A stretch of DNA of 64,000 bases from Budorcas taxicolor. Lineage: Eukaryota; Chordata; Mammalia; Artiodactyla; Bovidae. Under the pieces are notes generated by a model. The model was not told the origin of the DNA, searched no databases, and saw only the letters and a program-made list of their open reading frames with translations. The position numbers and the translations under genes are program-made. Shown here piece by piece: positions 1-10,567 of this stretch (within the stretch, counting starts at the first letter, position 1; each line of letters opens with the position of its first letter). The stretch covers positions 49,252,001 through 49,316,000 of the forward strand of contig NC_068926.1 of the NCBI RefSeq assembly GCF_023091745.1, written 5' to 3'.

Positions 1-77
1 AATGTGGGACCATCCTCTGTCTACTTACCCTGACCAAGCCATTCAAATGCTACTTTTATTAAATCCTGTCCTATTTT

Positions 78-117
78 GAGTCACAAAGAATCAGACATGA
101 CTGAGTGACTAAGCGCA
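78..117 (+). mobile_element. Bov-tA/BOV-A SINE, 3' tail only
   Basis: Only the last ~40 bases of a ruminant SINE remain (cacaaagaatcagacatgac then gagtgactaagc). It is flanked by the 9-bp direct repeat tcctatttt (69-77 and 118-126), so it looks like an independent, extremely 5'-truncated insertion. Confidence 0.7.
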
Positions 118-164
118 TCCTATTTTAAGAGTACCATGTATTTTCTATGAAGACTTTAATACAA

Positions 165-290
165 CAATAATAACAATACAGTGATGATAGCCAACTTTTA
201 CCCTGTGTTTTTTATACTCCAGGTCCTGTTCTGTGTGTGTTCCCAAAGTCTGCTCAACCTTGCCCCCTCAGTGACCTATGAGATAAGTAT
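165..290 (-). mobile_element. MIR SINE, left part
   Basis: Degraded match to the minus-strand MIR pattern (taatagc-like start, caggtcctgttct, then cctatgagataagtat). The element resumes at 843 after an LTR insertion. Confidence 0.6.
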
Positions 291-842
291 TGAAATGGTA
301 TACAAGCCCCAGAGTCCTTGTCTTTTGAAGAAAATTGATGACCCAAGAGTTAATGATTGGAAAATGTAGAAACAAAGAATGGCTGTTGTTCTGGGGAACT
401 ATTAACAATTTAGACTATAATTCTGCCCCATAGCAGCATCACCAAACCCCCAGTTCCCTGAAAGATACAGATAAAGGCCTGACACACATTCCTAAGTTTT
501 TTTTTTTTAAACAGGAAGCAGAACCCTGACTCTAGATGAAAATTGCTGACCACAAGAACACAGACCCTAAACTGGTTGAAACCAGAAAGCTGATGCTTGA
601 AACTTCACCTTGAAGCCAACCAATCCTAGAACTGCCCACATGCTGACCACACCCTGCTCATTGAGCATTATAAAACTCCTCACTACTCCCTCCAGGCAGT
701 TTACACAATCTTAAGGGCATTAGCCCACTCTGGCCCCTTTTGCCTGGCAAAGCAACAAAGGCTACTCTTTTCTACTTCATCCAAAACTCTGTCTCCAAAT
801 TTCTATTTGGCACTGGTGAACAGAAGCTGAGTTTCAGCAGCA
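291..842 (+). mobile_element. Solo ERV LTR (ERV1-like)
   Basis: A 552-bp block that starts TGAAA and ends CA. It is related over much of its length to the LTR near 53605-54190 and, in inverse orientation, to those at 14038-14714 and 37890-38598. U3 contains CCAAT and TATAAAA; an R/U5-like part follows (ggctactcttttctacttca). It splits a MIR, with gtat (287-290) and atat (843-846) as a probable 4-bp TSD. No gag, pol or env-like reading frame is adjacent. The assignment to class I ERVs rests on TSD length and overall pattern. Confidence 0.72.
620..675 (+). promoter_or_regulatory. LTR U3 promoter boxes (CCAAT, TATA)
   Basis: CCAAT at 620-624 and TATAAAA at 669-675, 45 bp apart, inside the LTR at 291-842 and preserved at matching places in the copy near 54 kb. 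This is ordinary retroviral U3 architecture; whether it is active cannot be judged here. Confidence 0.5.
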
Positions 843-950
843 ATATGGCTGTTGTTGTCATTCCCACCTTGCAGATAAACAGATGCACAGAGAGGGCAAC
901 CAATTTCACCAAGGTCACACAGCAAGCAAGCAGCAGAGCCAGTACTTAAA
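843..950 (-). mobile_element. MIR SINE, right part
   Basis: Continues the MIR of 165-290: tcattcccaccttgcagat, cacagagagggcaacc, then aaggtcacacagcaagcaag. These match the MIR core in minus orientation. Confidence 0.8.
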
Positions 951-1655
951 CCTTGATGGCCGGGTGATGGGATCCAGGCTTCAACCTATGGCAACATGCA
1001 GCGCAGCCATCCAGGCTGCCTCCAAGTTCTGAAATGAGGGCAACTCAGGCTAGTGACTTTTCTTATCCAAGTATTGGTGGTGAGACATGTCCCATGATTT
1101 CGTTTTCTTTAGCCACCATTACTTGTGAAATTGTGAGAGTGCCTATTCAGTGTCACTGGCTGCGATCCTCTGGCTCACACAGCGAGACTTTCAATTAATC
1201 TACTAAAAAGCTTTTTAGGCCACCAATGTCCACGCGCTTGTTACTGCATGATGACTGCCCTGCTCCAATGTTCTCTTTCCCATACAATATGAAACCAGGC
1301 GGGAGTGAGGATGATTTAGGCACAACTGAGTGCATTACACAAGCACATTTTCACGTTAATGGGAGCCATAAAAGACTTCACAGCCATATTTACACCCAAG
1401 CCTTTCCATATTTTAAAATAAAGGCAGGGGATCAAAGAAGTTGGTATATATAGCACATTTATTATTTCTCAAAGCTCTCTGCAGCTGCCTGCAGGACTTT
1501 GGGGAAAAGACGCAAAAAAAAAAAAAAAAAAAAAAAAAGGAAATAGCTTCTGTCACCAGTTAGAGATTTTTGTCCTAAAAATATGAGACGTATATTATAT
1601 TGTGCAGCAAATCAGATTGATGAAATAGCTTTTTTGGGTATGTGTGTGTTCACAC
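951..1655. other. Unassigned sequence
   Basis: No repeat family or gene recognised apart from the A tract at 1514-1538. Open frames here are short and have no family resemblance. Confidence 0.5.
1514..1538 (+). repeat. A25 homopolymer
   Basis: Twenty-five consecutive A residues. The sequence to its left does not look like a recognisable retroposon body, so the origin of the tract is unclear. Confidence 0.9.
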
Positions 1656-1663
1656 TTTTAGAG

Positions 1664-1858
1664 TTAATAATGACTCTCATTTATTAAGGAATATGCAGAG
1701 ATTTGCCCTAATGTTACATACCTCTTAACTCATTGTATCCTATAAGAACAATAGCAGGTAGGTCCTATCTTGTTCCCATCTTGCAGACAAGGGAAGTGAC
1801 ACACACAGGGATTATTTACCTTGAATACGTTTCAGTCACTGGGAGTTGAACACAAGTT
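1664..1858 (-). mobile_element. MIR SINE
   Basis: Minus-strand MIR signature in order: cctcttaactcattgtatcc, ataagaacaatagcaggtag, tcccatcttgcagacaaggg, gggagttgaacacaag. Confidence 0.75.
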
Positions 1859-2288
1859 TACAGAACAAGCTCCAAAATCTGTAATATCTCGATCACTGCA
1901 TTTGCTACTCAGTATTCCAGCAATTTTGTTTTTCTCCTTGACTTATGCAGAAACCTCTGGACTTGCCAGCCCTAGAAGCTGAATTATGCTCTGAACACTT
2001 ATCCTTATGCTTTCATGGGTGACCACCAGCTGGATCTCAATATCAGTAACCCAACCAGGAGCAAAAGGACCAGAAAGTGTCAGGAGTAGCTCATGGCAAT
2101 TTTGGTCCCAGACTTCTAAAAGGGCCTAAAGTCAGCAAATTGAATTACTCAGGAGACATATAGCACCCGACCTATTACTGGAGCCTCTCTTCCCATGGCC
2201 AAGTATCCCTCCCACAGGTGACCCCACAATATGATGGTACCCAGAGCTCTGGTAGGGACAAAATTGAAGCCACCAGCATCAAAGACAT
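1859..2288. other. Unassigned sequence
   Basis: No repeat or gene recognised. Confidence 0.45.
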
Positions 2289-2503
2289 TTTGTTGCTGTT
2301 GTTCAGTTGCTAAGTTGTGTCTGACTCTTTGTGACCCTGTGGACTGCAGCACGCCAGGCTTCCCTGTCCTTCACCATCTCCTGGAGTTTGCTCAAACTCA
2401 TATCCATTGAGTCCATGATACCATCCAACCATCTCATTCTCTGTTGCTCCCTTCTCCTTCTGTCCTCAATCTTTCCCAGCATCAGGGTCTCTTTCAATAA
2501 CCT
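2289..2503 (-). mobile_element. BovB 3' end, 5'-truncated
   Basis: Reverse complement of the BovB tail, including gtctgactctttgtgaccct, tgagtccatgataccatcca and tcccagcatcagggtc. It matches the 3' ends of the long BovB copies in this window. Confidence 0.9.
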
Positions 2504-2654
2504 ACCTGAGTAATGGAAATACATTAAAGAGACTTCATCATGACTAACAATAATTGGGTTGACCCAAAAGCTCAAGGTTTCTTATAATATTGTATGGAAA
2601 AATCCAAATGAACATTTTGCCCAATCCAATATATAAGCAGTTTTGCACAATTCT

Positions 2655-2702
2655 GAATACTCAGGTTCTGGAGTCAGGCTGCCTGAGCCTGACTGTAATT
2701 CT
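2655..2702 (+). mobile_element. MIR fragment
   Basis: ggttctggagtcaggctgcc is the plus-strand MIR 5' core. The match is short and the right side is interrupted by a SINE. Confidence 0.5.
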
Positions 2703-2714
2703 AATAGTATCAGT

Positions 2715-2991
2715 TGCTGCTGCTGCTGCTAAGTCACTTCAGTCATGTCCGACTCTGTGCGACCCCAGAGACGGCAGCCCACCAGGGCTCCCCTGTCCCT
2801 GGGATTCTCCAGGCAAGAACACTGGAGTGGGTTGCCATTTCCTTCTCCAATGCATGAAAGTGAAAAGTGAAAGTGAAGTCGCTCAGTCGTGTCCGACTCT
2901 TAGTGACCCCGTGGACTGCAGCCCACCAGGCTCCTGCATCCATGGGATTCTCCAGGCAAGAGTACTGGAGAGGGTTGCCATTGCCTTCTCC
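2715..2991 (-). mobile_element. BOV-A2 SINE (dimer)
   Basis: Two BOV-A units in minus orientation joined by the linker aaagtgaaaagtgaaagtga, starting with a (tgc)n tract. TSD: aatagtatcagt at 2703-2714 and aatggtatcagt at 2992-3003, 11 of 12 identical. Confidence 0.92.
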
Positions 2992-3089
2992 AATGGTATC
3001 AGTATTATTACCTAAATTTTAGTAAAGATAAACTGTGCATACAACTCTGTATACACTCAGTTTTCTTGTGAAACACCTCTTTGAGGCCA

Positions 3090-3245
3090 CTACCAGCACA
3101 GTACTTATTTTACAAGGGAGAAAACTGAAGCAAAAACATAAAAGATATACATGCTGACTGGGTTCACTCAGGTAGCCAATGGCATAGCTGCAATTTGAAT
3201 CCCAAACAGTCTGTTCAAAGCCTGAATTTCAGGGTCCTGTACCCC
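3090..3245 (-). mobile_element. MIR SINE
   Basis: cttattttacaagggagaaa, then an aactgaagc core, and ggcatagctgcaatttgaat, in the order expected for a minus-strand MIR. Confidence 0.65.
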
Positions 3246-3300
3246 AGTGCCCATCATTGAAGGTGGGTTTGATGAATGAAAGAATGACTGAATGATTAAT
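3240..3300 (+). mobile_element. L2 3' end
   Basis: ccccagtgcccatcattgaa followed by tgaatgaaagaatgactgaa resembles the L2 3' terminus with its tgaa repeats. Confidence 0.5.
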
Positions 3301-3344
3301 AATTACATCTGCCCTTTTCTGGAAGCCAAGAACTTAGCGGGTGT

Positions 3345-3470
3345 CACAGCTCTGATAGGCAGATCGAATCATCCCCTTAAATAGATGAGGCCATGGAGGT
3401 TGGGACATCAACCTTAGCCAGAGCCAGGTATCAGCAGAACTAGACCTTGGAGCCCAGGTTTTCCTGAAAG
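3345..3470 (-). mobile_element. MIR SINE
   Basis: aatcatccccttaaatagat, gaggccatggaggtt, agcagaactagaccttggag: a diverged minus-strand MIR. Confidence 0.6.
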
Positions 3471-4021
3471 AGGCAAAAGAAAGAAGCTACTTCTGTGACT
3501 CAGAGCCCTACTTGAGTTTCTTCCAGATGCCCACGAGGAACAAGATCCACAGAAACACAACCTCAGAGTGACAGTCTAAAACCATAGTAGTGAGATGATG
3601 AGAATGACTGGTTAAAGGCAACCATGCCGAATCCAGGGATGGATATGGAATGCAGTCTACCACGCCAGCAACCATTAGGGACTGTACCCAGGAGGGATGG
3701 TTGTGACACAGGCTGCCTCTTCCTACACAAGGACTGGAGGGGGCAAAACAGCTGCCTTCCATAAACAGGAAAAGCATGCACGATAATGTCCAAGAGAGGG
3801 ATGAGAGGGAGATAAAAGTGGGGAAAGAAGTAGAAACGGATCTCTGCCATCAGAGCCTGGCTGGAAAAGGAAAGTTAATGTATCAAGACTCAAACCCCTG
3901 TTTCTGTGCTTTATGTGTGTGTGGTCCTGCATAAGGGAAAAGTACAAATCTGACTCTCTCCCGGATCTGTTTCTTTTCCTTTAACCTTGTGTTCTAGTAC
4001 TTTTTCTACAAGTTAATCATT
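3471..4021. other. Unassigned sequence
   Basis: No repeat or gene recognised. Three overlapping open frames of 74-95 codons on the minus strand use different frames and look like chance. Confidence 0.5.
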
Positions 4022-4028
4022 AAAGGAA

Positions 4029-4243
4029 CATTGTTGTTGTTTAGTCACTCAGTCGTGTCCGACTCTTTTGCGGCCCCGTAGACTGTAGCCCGCCAGGCTC
4101 CTCGGTCCCTGGGATTCTCCAGGCAAGAATACTGGAGTGGGTTGCCATTTCCTCCTCCAGGGGATCTTCCACACCCAGAGATGGAACCCCTGCCTCCTGC
4201 ATTGGCAGGCTGATTATTTACTTCTGAGCCACCAGGGAAGCCC
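4029..4243 (-). mobile_element. Bov-tA SINE
   Basis: Full-length minus-strand Bov-tA: tgttgttgtt tail complement, tcagtcgtgtccgactctt, and the tRNA-derived end ctgagccaccagggaagccc. Flanked by aaaggaa at 4022-4028 and 4244-4250. Confidence 0.95.
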
Positions 4244-4254
4244 AAAGGAATGTT

Positions 4255-4676
4255 GCCTTTGAGGTTAAATTATACATAATGGCCCATCTCCAGGAACCCT
4301 ACCTCCCAGGTAATAAGCTTTAAACTAAAATATCTTTGTTTAACTCAGGGGAAATATCCTGAGCAGGCCCACCTGTGAATGACTGCAGGAAAGAAGGAAT
4401 GAACACATTTCATCCAGAGGCTGATGGGAACCGGAAGTGTTTGATTTTGCTCCCCAACTCTGGGCGTAAAAGAAGCCTGAATTCTAACTCAGAGAAGATG
4501 GTTCTTGAGTTATTCCCAACCCCTGGGAAGATCCCCTGGCAAAGGAAATGGCTAGTTCAGCATCTTCTTGGTCTGATGGCTTTCTGAATGAAGTCTCTAT
4601 TCTTTGCCCCAGGACCTCATCCCTCTGTTAACTGGCCTGTTCCCTGACAAGCAGTGTGAGCTCCGGCTTGGTATCA
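4255..4676 (+). mobile_element. Probable solo ERV LTR
   Basis: The 3' half aligns with the LTR at 54966-55467 (minus there): taaaagaagcctgaattcta, agagaagatggttctt, catcttcttggtctg, gaatgaagtctctattcttt. The right end ggtatca fits an LTR terminus. The left boundary is approximate. No coding part follows. Confidence 0.55.
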
Positions 4677-5434
4677 GTCCCCTCATGCTGAATCCATCTC
4701 TATTTCCAAAGGGTGAATGGCTTCTAAAGGAAGGTAACACCCTGGGCTTTCCAGCAGGTAGAAAGATAATGACATTGATGTTTCTCTTGTTAGCCTAATA
4801 TTATCTTTGTGCAGATTTTAACTCACAAGGCACTTGTTCCAGGGGCCCAAGCCCAACAAAAGAAAAGCTTCGCAGTTAAAGTCTTAGCTGAGGAAAATGA
4901 AAATAGGCTAAGGAGCCTTTTTTCTCTAGGCTCTTGAAATTGGAAAGACTGACAATGAACTTCGAAATGGTGCTTTCACCACTTGTACCATTTTCAAAAG
5001 CATAGTTACTTTGTCGGTAATGACACTCCACCGGCAAACTGTAAGCGTGTGTCTCATTTTGTTCCATAATAAGAAATCAAAGGCATACTTAAAGTTGCTT
5101 AGAAATATGGATGCATAGTTCAGGAGACCTAAGTGGCCAGAAATAAATAGAATCACTATTTCTCACACTTTTTACCCAAGGAGAATAAAGAATGCTCATT
5201 GTTCCTTGTTGGAGGATATTAATAATTAATTTAGTGGTTTTAAATGTGGTAAAAGCATTCATTTAATACACATGTATTAAGCATCTTCTATGTGTCAGGA
5301 ATGGTACCAGGGTTTGTGATGCAGAGGGGATGTAATTTCATTCTCCATTCCCAAGCAGACATTGGTCCTTTGAAAAGTGGCAGGCCAGGGAGGGGTGAAC
5401 TAATGTTTTATAGGTGGGGTGTTTACCTCTGGTT
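4677..5434. other. Unassigned sequence
   Basis: No gene. Around 5265-5340, attaagcatcttctatgtgt and the following bases faintly resemble an ancient mammalian-wide repeat, too diverged for a firm call. Confidence 0.4.
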
Positions 5435-5479
5435 GCACTGATGATTTGCCACTGAAACAAATGACCATAAATCTAATTT
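5435..5479 (-). mobile_element. MaLR LTR, left fragment
   Basis: Left part of the MaLR-like LTR that resumes at 5891. The line ctgaaacaaatgaccataaa followed by the 5891 segment reads as the usual 3' end of a minus-strand MLT1/MST-type LTR. Confidence 0.5.
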
Positions 5480-5890
5480 TATTTTATTTTTTTATTTTTA
5501 TTTTTACTTTATTTTGCTTTACAATACTGTATTGGTTTTGCCATACATTGACATGAATCAGCCACGGGTGTATATGAGTTCCCAATCCTGAACCTCCCTC
5601 CCACCTCCCACTCCATATCATCTCTTTGGATCATCCCCGTGCACCAGCCCCAAGCATCCTGTATCCTGTATCGAACATAGACTGGTGATTCATTTCTTAC
5701 CTGATAGTATACATGTTTCAATGCCATTCTCCCAAATCATCCCACCCTCTCCCTCTCCCACAGAGTCTAAAAGTCCGTTCTATACATCTGTGTCTCTTTT
5801 GCTGTCTCGCATACAGGGTTATCATTACCATCTTTCTAAATTCCATATATATGTGTTAGTATACTGTATTGGTGTTTTTCTTTCTGACTT
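5480..5890 (-). mobile_element. L1 3'-UTR fragment (ruminant L1)
   Basis: Minus-strand L1 tail: T-rich start, ttgccatacattgacatgaa, tcagccacgggtgtatatga, then ttctttctgactt. Perfect 13-bp TSD ataaatctaattt at 5467-5479 and 5891-5903. Confidence 0.95.
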
Positions 5891-6326
5891 ATAAATCTAA
5901 TTTAAAGGAACACAATATTTAATTTTTTTTTCAGTTCTACAAGTCAAAAAGTAAATGGATTGTAAGGGATAAAATCAAGGTGTTGTCAGGGCTGTGTTTC
6001 TTCTGGAGTCTCTGAGAAGAATGTGTTTCCTTGGTCTTTTCAGCTTCTAGAAGCTGCCTACCATCCTTGGTTCACAGGTACACCACAGATCTTGGCTTCC
6101 ATCACATCTTCTTTGACTCTGACCCTGCTAACTTTCATTCCTAAGTATGCTGTGATTGCACTGGGCCAGCTGGATAATGCAGGACAACTTCCCCATCTCA
6201 AGATTTGTAGCTGAATCATACCTTGAAGAGTCCCTTTTTCCATGTAAGGTGGCATAGTCACAGGCTCTGGGGGCTAGAACATAGATATCCTTGATGAAGG
6301 GCAATTATTCTGCTTACCAGAATGAT
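5891..6326 (-). mobile_element. MaLR (MLT1/MST-type) LTR, main part
   Basis: aaaatcaaggtgttgtcagg, agcttctagaagctgcctac, ccagctggataatgcaggac, cttccccatctcaag and gggcaattattctgcttacc follow the familiar order of an old MaLR LTR in minus orientation. It is interrupted by the L1 at 5480-5890. Confidence 0.65.
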
Positions 6327-6423
6327 CAACTTTTAAATACCCAAGCTTTACCTTATAAACCATATATCCTTCTGATTAAAGTTTGGACTTTACTTAATGA
6401 AAGTACTAACATCGGTTCGTGGT

Positions 6424-6635
6424 ATGAGTGTGCTCAGTGGCTCAGCTGTGCCTGACTCTTTTTGACCCTCTGAACTGTAGCTCGCCAGGCTCCTCTGTCC
6501 ATGGAGTCTCCAGGAGAGAATACTGGAGTGCATTGCCATTCCCTTTTCCAAGGGATCTTCCTGACTCGGATCGGCCTCACATCTCCTGTGTTGGCAGGTG
6601 GACCTTTTACCACTGATTCACCAGGGAAGCTCGAT
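6424..6635 (-). mobile_element. Bov-tA SINE
   Basis: Diverged minus-strand copy (gtgcctgactctttttgacc to gattcaccagggaagctc). TSD near atcggttc at 6411-6418 and atcggtcc at 6636-6643. Confidence 0.9.
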
Positions 6636-6674
6636 ATCGGTCCATAAAGGGTAACAAATGCACCCTACAAAGGT

Positions 6675-6882
6675 CAAGTGTTAGTCGCTCAGTGGTGTCC
6701 AACTCTTTACTACCCCATGGACTGTAGCCCACCAGGCTTCTCTGTTCATGGAATTCTCCAGGCAAGAATACTCGAGTAGGTAGCCATTCTCTTCTCCAAG
6801 GAGATCTTCCCAACCCAGGGATCAAATCGAGGTCTCCTGTATTGCAGGCAGATTCTTTACTGTCTAAGCCACCAGGGAAGCC
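6675..6882 (-). mobile_element. Bov-tA SINE
   Basis: Complete minus-strand copy with perfect 12-bp TSD ccctacaaaggt at 6663-6674 and 6883-6894. Confidence 0.96.
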
Positions 6883-7001
6883 CCCTACAAAGGTAAGATG
6901 TGGGTAATAGGGAGGACGTGGGTGTGTCACCTAGGGGAACACTCTCTGCTATCTTCACAGTAATTACATAAATCTCAAGCTGTTTTAAAATGAAAAAAGT
7001 A

Positions 7002-7304
7002 GGGACTTCCCTGATGGTCCAGTGGTTAAGACTCTGCCTGCCAGTGCAGGAGACACGGGTTCAATTCCTGGTCTAGGAAGATCCCACATGCTTCAGGCAA
7101 CTGAGCTCTCAAGCCACAGCTACTGAAGTCCGCAGGCCTGGAGCCTGTGTTCCACAGCAAGAGAAGCCACTGCTATAAGAATCCCGAGCACCGCAACTAG
7201 ACAGTAGTCCCCGCTCACTGCAACTAGAGAAAACCCACATGCTGCAATGAAGACCCAGCACAGCCAAAAAGAAATAAATACATTAAAAAAAATAAAATAA
7301 ACAA
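7002..7304 (+). mobile_element. CHR-2-type SINE
   Basis: gggacttccctgatggtcc tRNA-like head, then gagcctgtgttccacagcaa, gcaactagagaaaacccaca, cagccaaaaagaaataaata and an A-rich tail. Confidence 0.9.
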
Positions 7305-7520
7305 TGTATTAAAAGCAATCATCCCTGCTGCCCTGGAAAACGTAGGAAATCAATCAACAGTGGGTCATTCTGGTAGGGAAAAGCTGATGGGAGGTGAGTC
7401 CCTGCTGATCCCTTTATTAGGGTGCATATACCTTCTTTGGTTAACTCAAGTCCCCAGCTGACCACTTCATCTATCTGTGTCACTTCTCTGGTGGCTTTGG
7501 AACTTGAAATTGTGAGTCTT

Positions 7521-7865
7521 TTGTTTGTCTGTTTATAATTAAATTCATTTATTTTTAATTGAAGGATAATTGCTTTATAATATTGTGTTAGTTTCTGCCA
7601 AACATCAGCATGAATCAGCCATGGGTATACCCGTGTCCCCTCCCGCTTGTACCTCCCTCCCCATCCCACCCCTCTAGGTTGTTACAGAGCCCTGGTTTGA
7701 GTTCCTTGAGTCATACAGCAAATTCCCATTGGTTATGTATTTTACATATAGTAATGTATCTGTTTCCATGTTATTCCCTTCATACACCCCACCCTCTCCT
7801 TCCTCCCACTCTCCCCTCCCCCTACCAGGTCCAGAAGTCTGTTCTCTATGTCTGTGTCTCCACTG
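7521..7865 (-). mobile_element. L1 3'-UTR fragment
   Basis: Minus-strand ruminant L1 tail (taattgctttataatattgt, aatcagccatgggtatac, tacctccctccccatcccac). TSD attgtgagtctt 7509-7520 versus attgtgactctt 7866-7877, one mismatch. Confidence 0.93.
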
Positions 7866-7877
7866 ATTGTGACTCTT

Positions 7878-8660
7878 GAAAGAAGCAATCATATGGAGAG
7901 TTGAGTCATTGCCCCGGTGATTTGCACCATGTAGGCAGAGACTGGGGTACTCTGAGAGCCACTCTGAAGGACGACCTTGCCTCGTCTCAGGTACTAGCCC
8001 CTCAGAATCCCTGCAGATCAGATGGAGACTCAACAACCAACCAGATGGGCAGGCAGATGAGGCTTCTGTTCCTCTCTGTGCTTTACAGAGTGTGGCAATT
8101 TCAAACTGTATTCAATCAGGAGTTTTTCCTTTGCTAGTTGATGTGATTTTTTTTTCTGGCTAAGTGCATTCATTGCCAGGAGCCGACATGCTTCAGGGAC
8201 TGTTGCAAAGGGGCTTGACAAGACATTCTAGTTATTGCGTGGGGGACGAAGGGAAGGGAGTTGTTAATATCTGGGGACCATGTGCCCGTGGCTAAGAATA
8301 ATGTAAATCCCGGTATTATAACTCTAAGCAGGCTGCTGAACCATTACAGTATTCAATTATTTTGATGCTGCGAGGCAAATGTTTCTAGGTCTGAAATACT
8401 AGTCTACTTGACACTGGGCAAATGAGGTGGCATTTTTATGGAGTGATGCCCGTTTCTGAAGGTGGGAACTCATGTCTCTCAGTCTGGCCCTTGCCTGCCC
8501 TAAGCACCTCCACTGATGCTCTTTGTACTAATATTAGTGGTCATATTTAATGTTTTATAAAGGGGAGAAGCTTTCTGGAGAGATGTTGCAAGGTCAAAGA
8601 AGACTGTCTAAGGAGTAAAGCTCCATTTCCCCTAACTCTGAATCTCGGAACTCAACAAAG
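7878..8660. other. Unassigned sequence
   Basis: No repeat or gene recognised over ~780 bp. Candidate unique sequence. Confidence 0.5.
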
Positions 8661-8789
8661 TTACTTTATCTTCCTTCCTGATGACTGGTGATGATGTTGA
8701 ACAGGGTTCCGTGTGTCTGTTGGCCATCTTCTTTGGAAAGATACCTTTCCAAATAGATATCCTCTGTTGAGGATCCTCTGCACATTTAA
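8661..8789 (-). mobile_element. L1 ORF2 3' region, part 1
   Basis: gatgactggtgatgatgttg, gtgtgtctgttggccatctt and cctctgcacattt correspond to the late L1 ORF2 in minus orientation. Continued at 9114 and 9671. Confidence 0.8.
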
Positions 8790-9113
8790 AAACCAGTTTT
8801 TTGCTTATTTATTTATTTTTGGCTATGCTGGATCCTCATTGCCACACAGACTTTTCTCTAGTTGTGGCGAGTGGTTGCTTCTCTCTAGTTGTGGTGTGTG
8901 GGCTTCTCACTGGGGGCCTTCTCTTGTGAAGCACGGGCTCTGGGCCACATGTATTCAGCAGCTGCAGCTCCCAGGCTCAAGAGCTCGGACTTGGTAGCTG
9001 TGGCCATGTGCTTAGTTGCCCCGAGGCATGTAGGATCTTCCTGGATCAAGGATGGAATCCATGTGTCCTGCACTGGTAGGTGGATTTTTTACCACTGAGC
9101 CACTAGGGAAGCC
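8790..9113 (-). mobile_element. CHR-2-type SINE in L1
   Basis: Minus-strand CHR-2 (tatttttggctatgctggat, ggcttctcactgggggcctt, ccactgagccactagggaag). Near-TSD ctctgcacattt and cctgctcattt on the two sides. Confidence 0.9.
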
Positions 9114-9194
9114 CCTGCTCATTTTTCGATTGAGGGTTTTTTTTTTTTTTTTGATGTTGAGGTATACAAGTTCTTTGTATATTTCAAATGTTAA
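9114..9194 (-). mobile_element. L1 ORF2 3' region, part 2
   Basis: ctcatttttcgattgagg to gttctttgtatatttcaaat, direct continuation of the L1 at 8661-8789. Confidence 0.8.
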
Positions 9195-9670
9195 GACAGC
9201 ATATTATAAAGCAGAGACATTATTTTGTCAACAAAGGTCCATCTAGTCAAGGCTATGGTTTTTCCAGTGGTCATGTATGGATGCGAGAGTGCCGAAGAAT
9301 AGATGCTTTTGAACTGTGGTGTTGGAGAAAACTCCTGAGAGTCCCTTGGACTGCAAGGAGATCCAACCAGTCCATCCTAAGGGAGATCAGTCCTGGCTGT
9401 TCATTGGAAGAACTGATGTTGAAGCTGAAACTCCAACATTTTGGCCACCTGATGTGAAGAGCTGACTCATTGGAAAAAACCCTGATGCTGGGAAAGATTG
9501 AGGGCAGGAGGAGAAGAGGGCAACAGAGGATGAGATGGTTGGCTGGCATCACTGACTCAATGGACATGGATTTGGGTGGACTCTGGGAGTTGGTGATGGA
9601 CAGGGAGGCCTGGTGTGCTGTGATTCATGGGGTGGCAAAGAGTTGGACATTACTGAGCGACTGAACTGAA
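9195..9670 (+). mobile_element. BovB 3' fragment in L1
   Basis: BovB from the agcagagacattattttgtc region to the ctgaactgaa tail. A deletion removes part of the usual cysteine/tryptophan stretch near 9290. It lies between L1 parts ending at 9194 and restarting at 9671. Confidence 0.93.
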
Positions 9671-9815
9671 ACCTTTATCAGATATATGATTTGTGAATAT
9701 TTCTTTCCAATAAGTAGGCTATCTTTTCACTTTGTTAATGGTTTCCTTGGCTGTGCAGAAGACTTTTAGTTTGATATGGCCCCACAAGTGAGGGACCACT
9801 GATTTCTTACTCAAA
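9671..9815 (-). mobile_element. L1 ORF2 3' region, part 3
   Basis: acctttatcagatatatgat, tttcactttgttaatggttt and tgtgcagaagacttttagtt are minus-strand L1 ORF2 and complete the element begun at 8661. Confidence 0.8.
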
Positions 9816-10567
9816 ACAGGCATTTAATTCCTCCAAAGCCAATACAGAATGTTGGAGCATTTGACTTTGAGTCTCCAGGTGATAAAATTCAGATTGTCAC
9901 CTCCTCTTGTGGTAATTGGCCATAATACTGTCCAAGAAAACCCATGGCTGACAGTCCCCGTTCCAGCCAGAGAATTTGTGTCAAATTCTTCACAAACCAG
10001 CATGCTCCATTTCTGATATCCAGTGATTAATCTTACCACCTCACTAGGAATGCTATCATTGCCAAATTAGAGCATACATGGAGACCTAATTAAATTCATT
10101 GATTCAATTTTTGTGTGACTGAGTTATTGACACGGATGTGAATTAACTTATTTTTCTGCAGCCAAAGGCCAGTAACAGAATTTGAAGAAAAATTATGTCT
10201 AGATAACACTCAGCATGAATGAGAGTATGTCTAATTCAGATACTTGCTCACACAATAAAAGGAGAGCTCCCAGGGCATAAAAGTCAGTGAAAGTTCTCCA
10301 GTGGATTAACCCCACCTATGAACAATCTCTTGGATACACTCTATCTCAGGGTAATGTTAACTGAAAAAGTAAGGACCAAGAAACTCTTGTAAAAATCATT
10401 TCATGGATGATCCAATTTGGAATTCTAGGAGAGGAATATGTTTTCTGCTATTAAGTCTAAGCATGTCCTCTATTCCAGCCAACAATCTATATATTAAATG
10501 TAACAAATTGAAAAACAATTGGTTGGGACATTTTCCTAAGTGGGAGGTAAGCCAGTTAGAAAACAAA
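9816..10567. other. Unassigned sequence
   Basis: No repeat or gene recognised. Short open frames show no family signature. Confidence 0.5.

Noticed and set aside
379..856. Perfect 12-bp repeat atggctgttgtt at 379-390 and 845-856 as a TSD of the LTR
   Set aside because: Similarity to the LTR at 53605 continues left of 379, so the left copy lies inside the LTR; 12 bp is also too long for retroviral integration. I have no explanation for the match.
2590..3015. 141-codon plus frame, and many 60-120 codon frames with CPTLCDP- or GKNTGV-like words
   Set aside because: These are translations of BOV-A2 and Bov-tA SINEs, repeated at every copy.
4029..4243. tRNA gene in SINE heads
   Set aside because: The tRNA-Glu-derived part of Bov-tA and CHR SINEs is diverged and part of dispersed repeats; none folds as an intact tRNA by eye.
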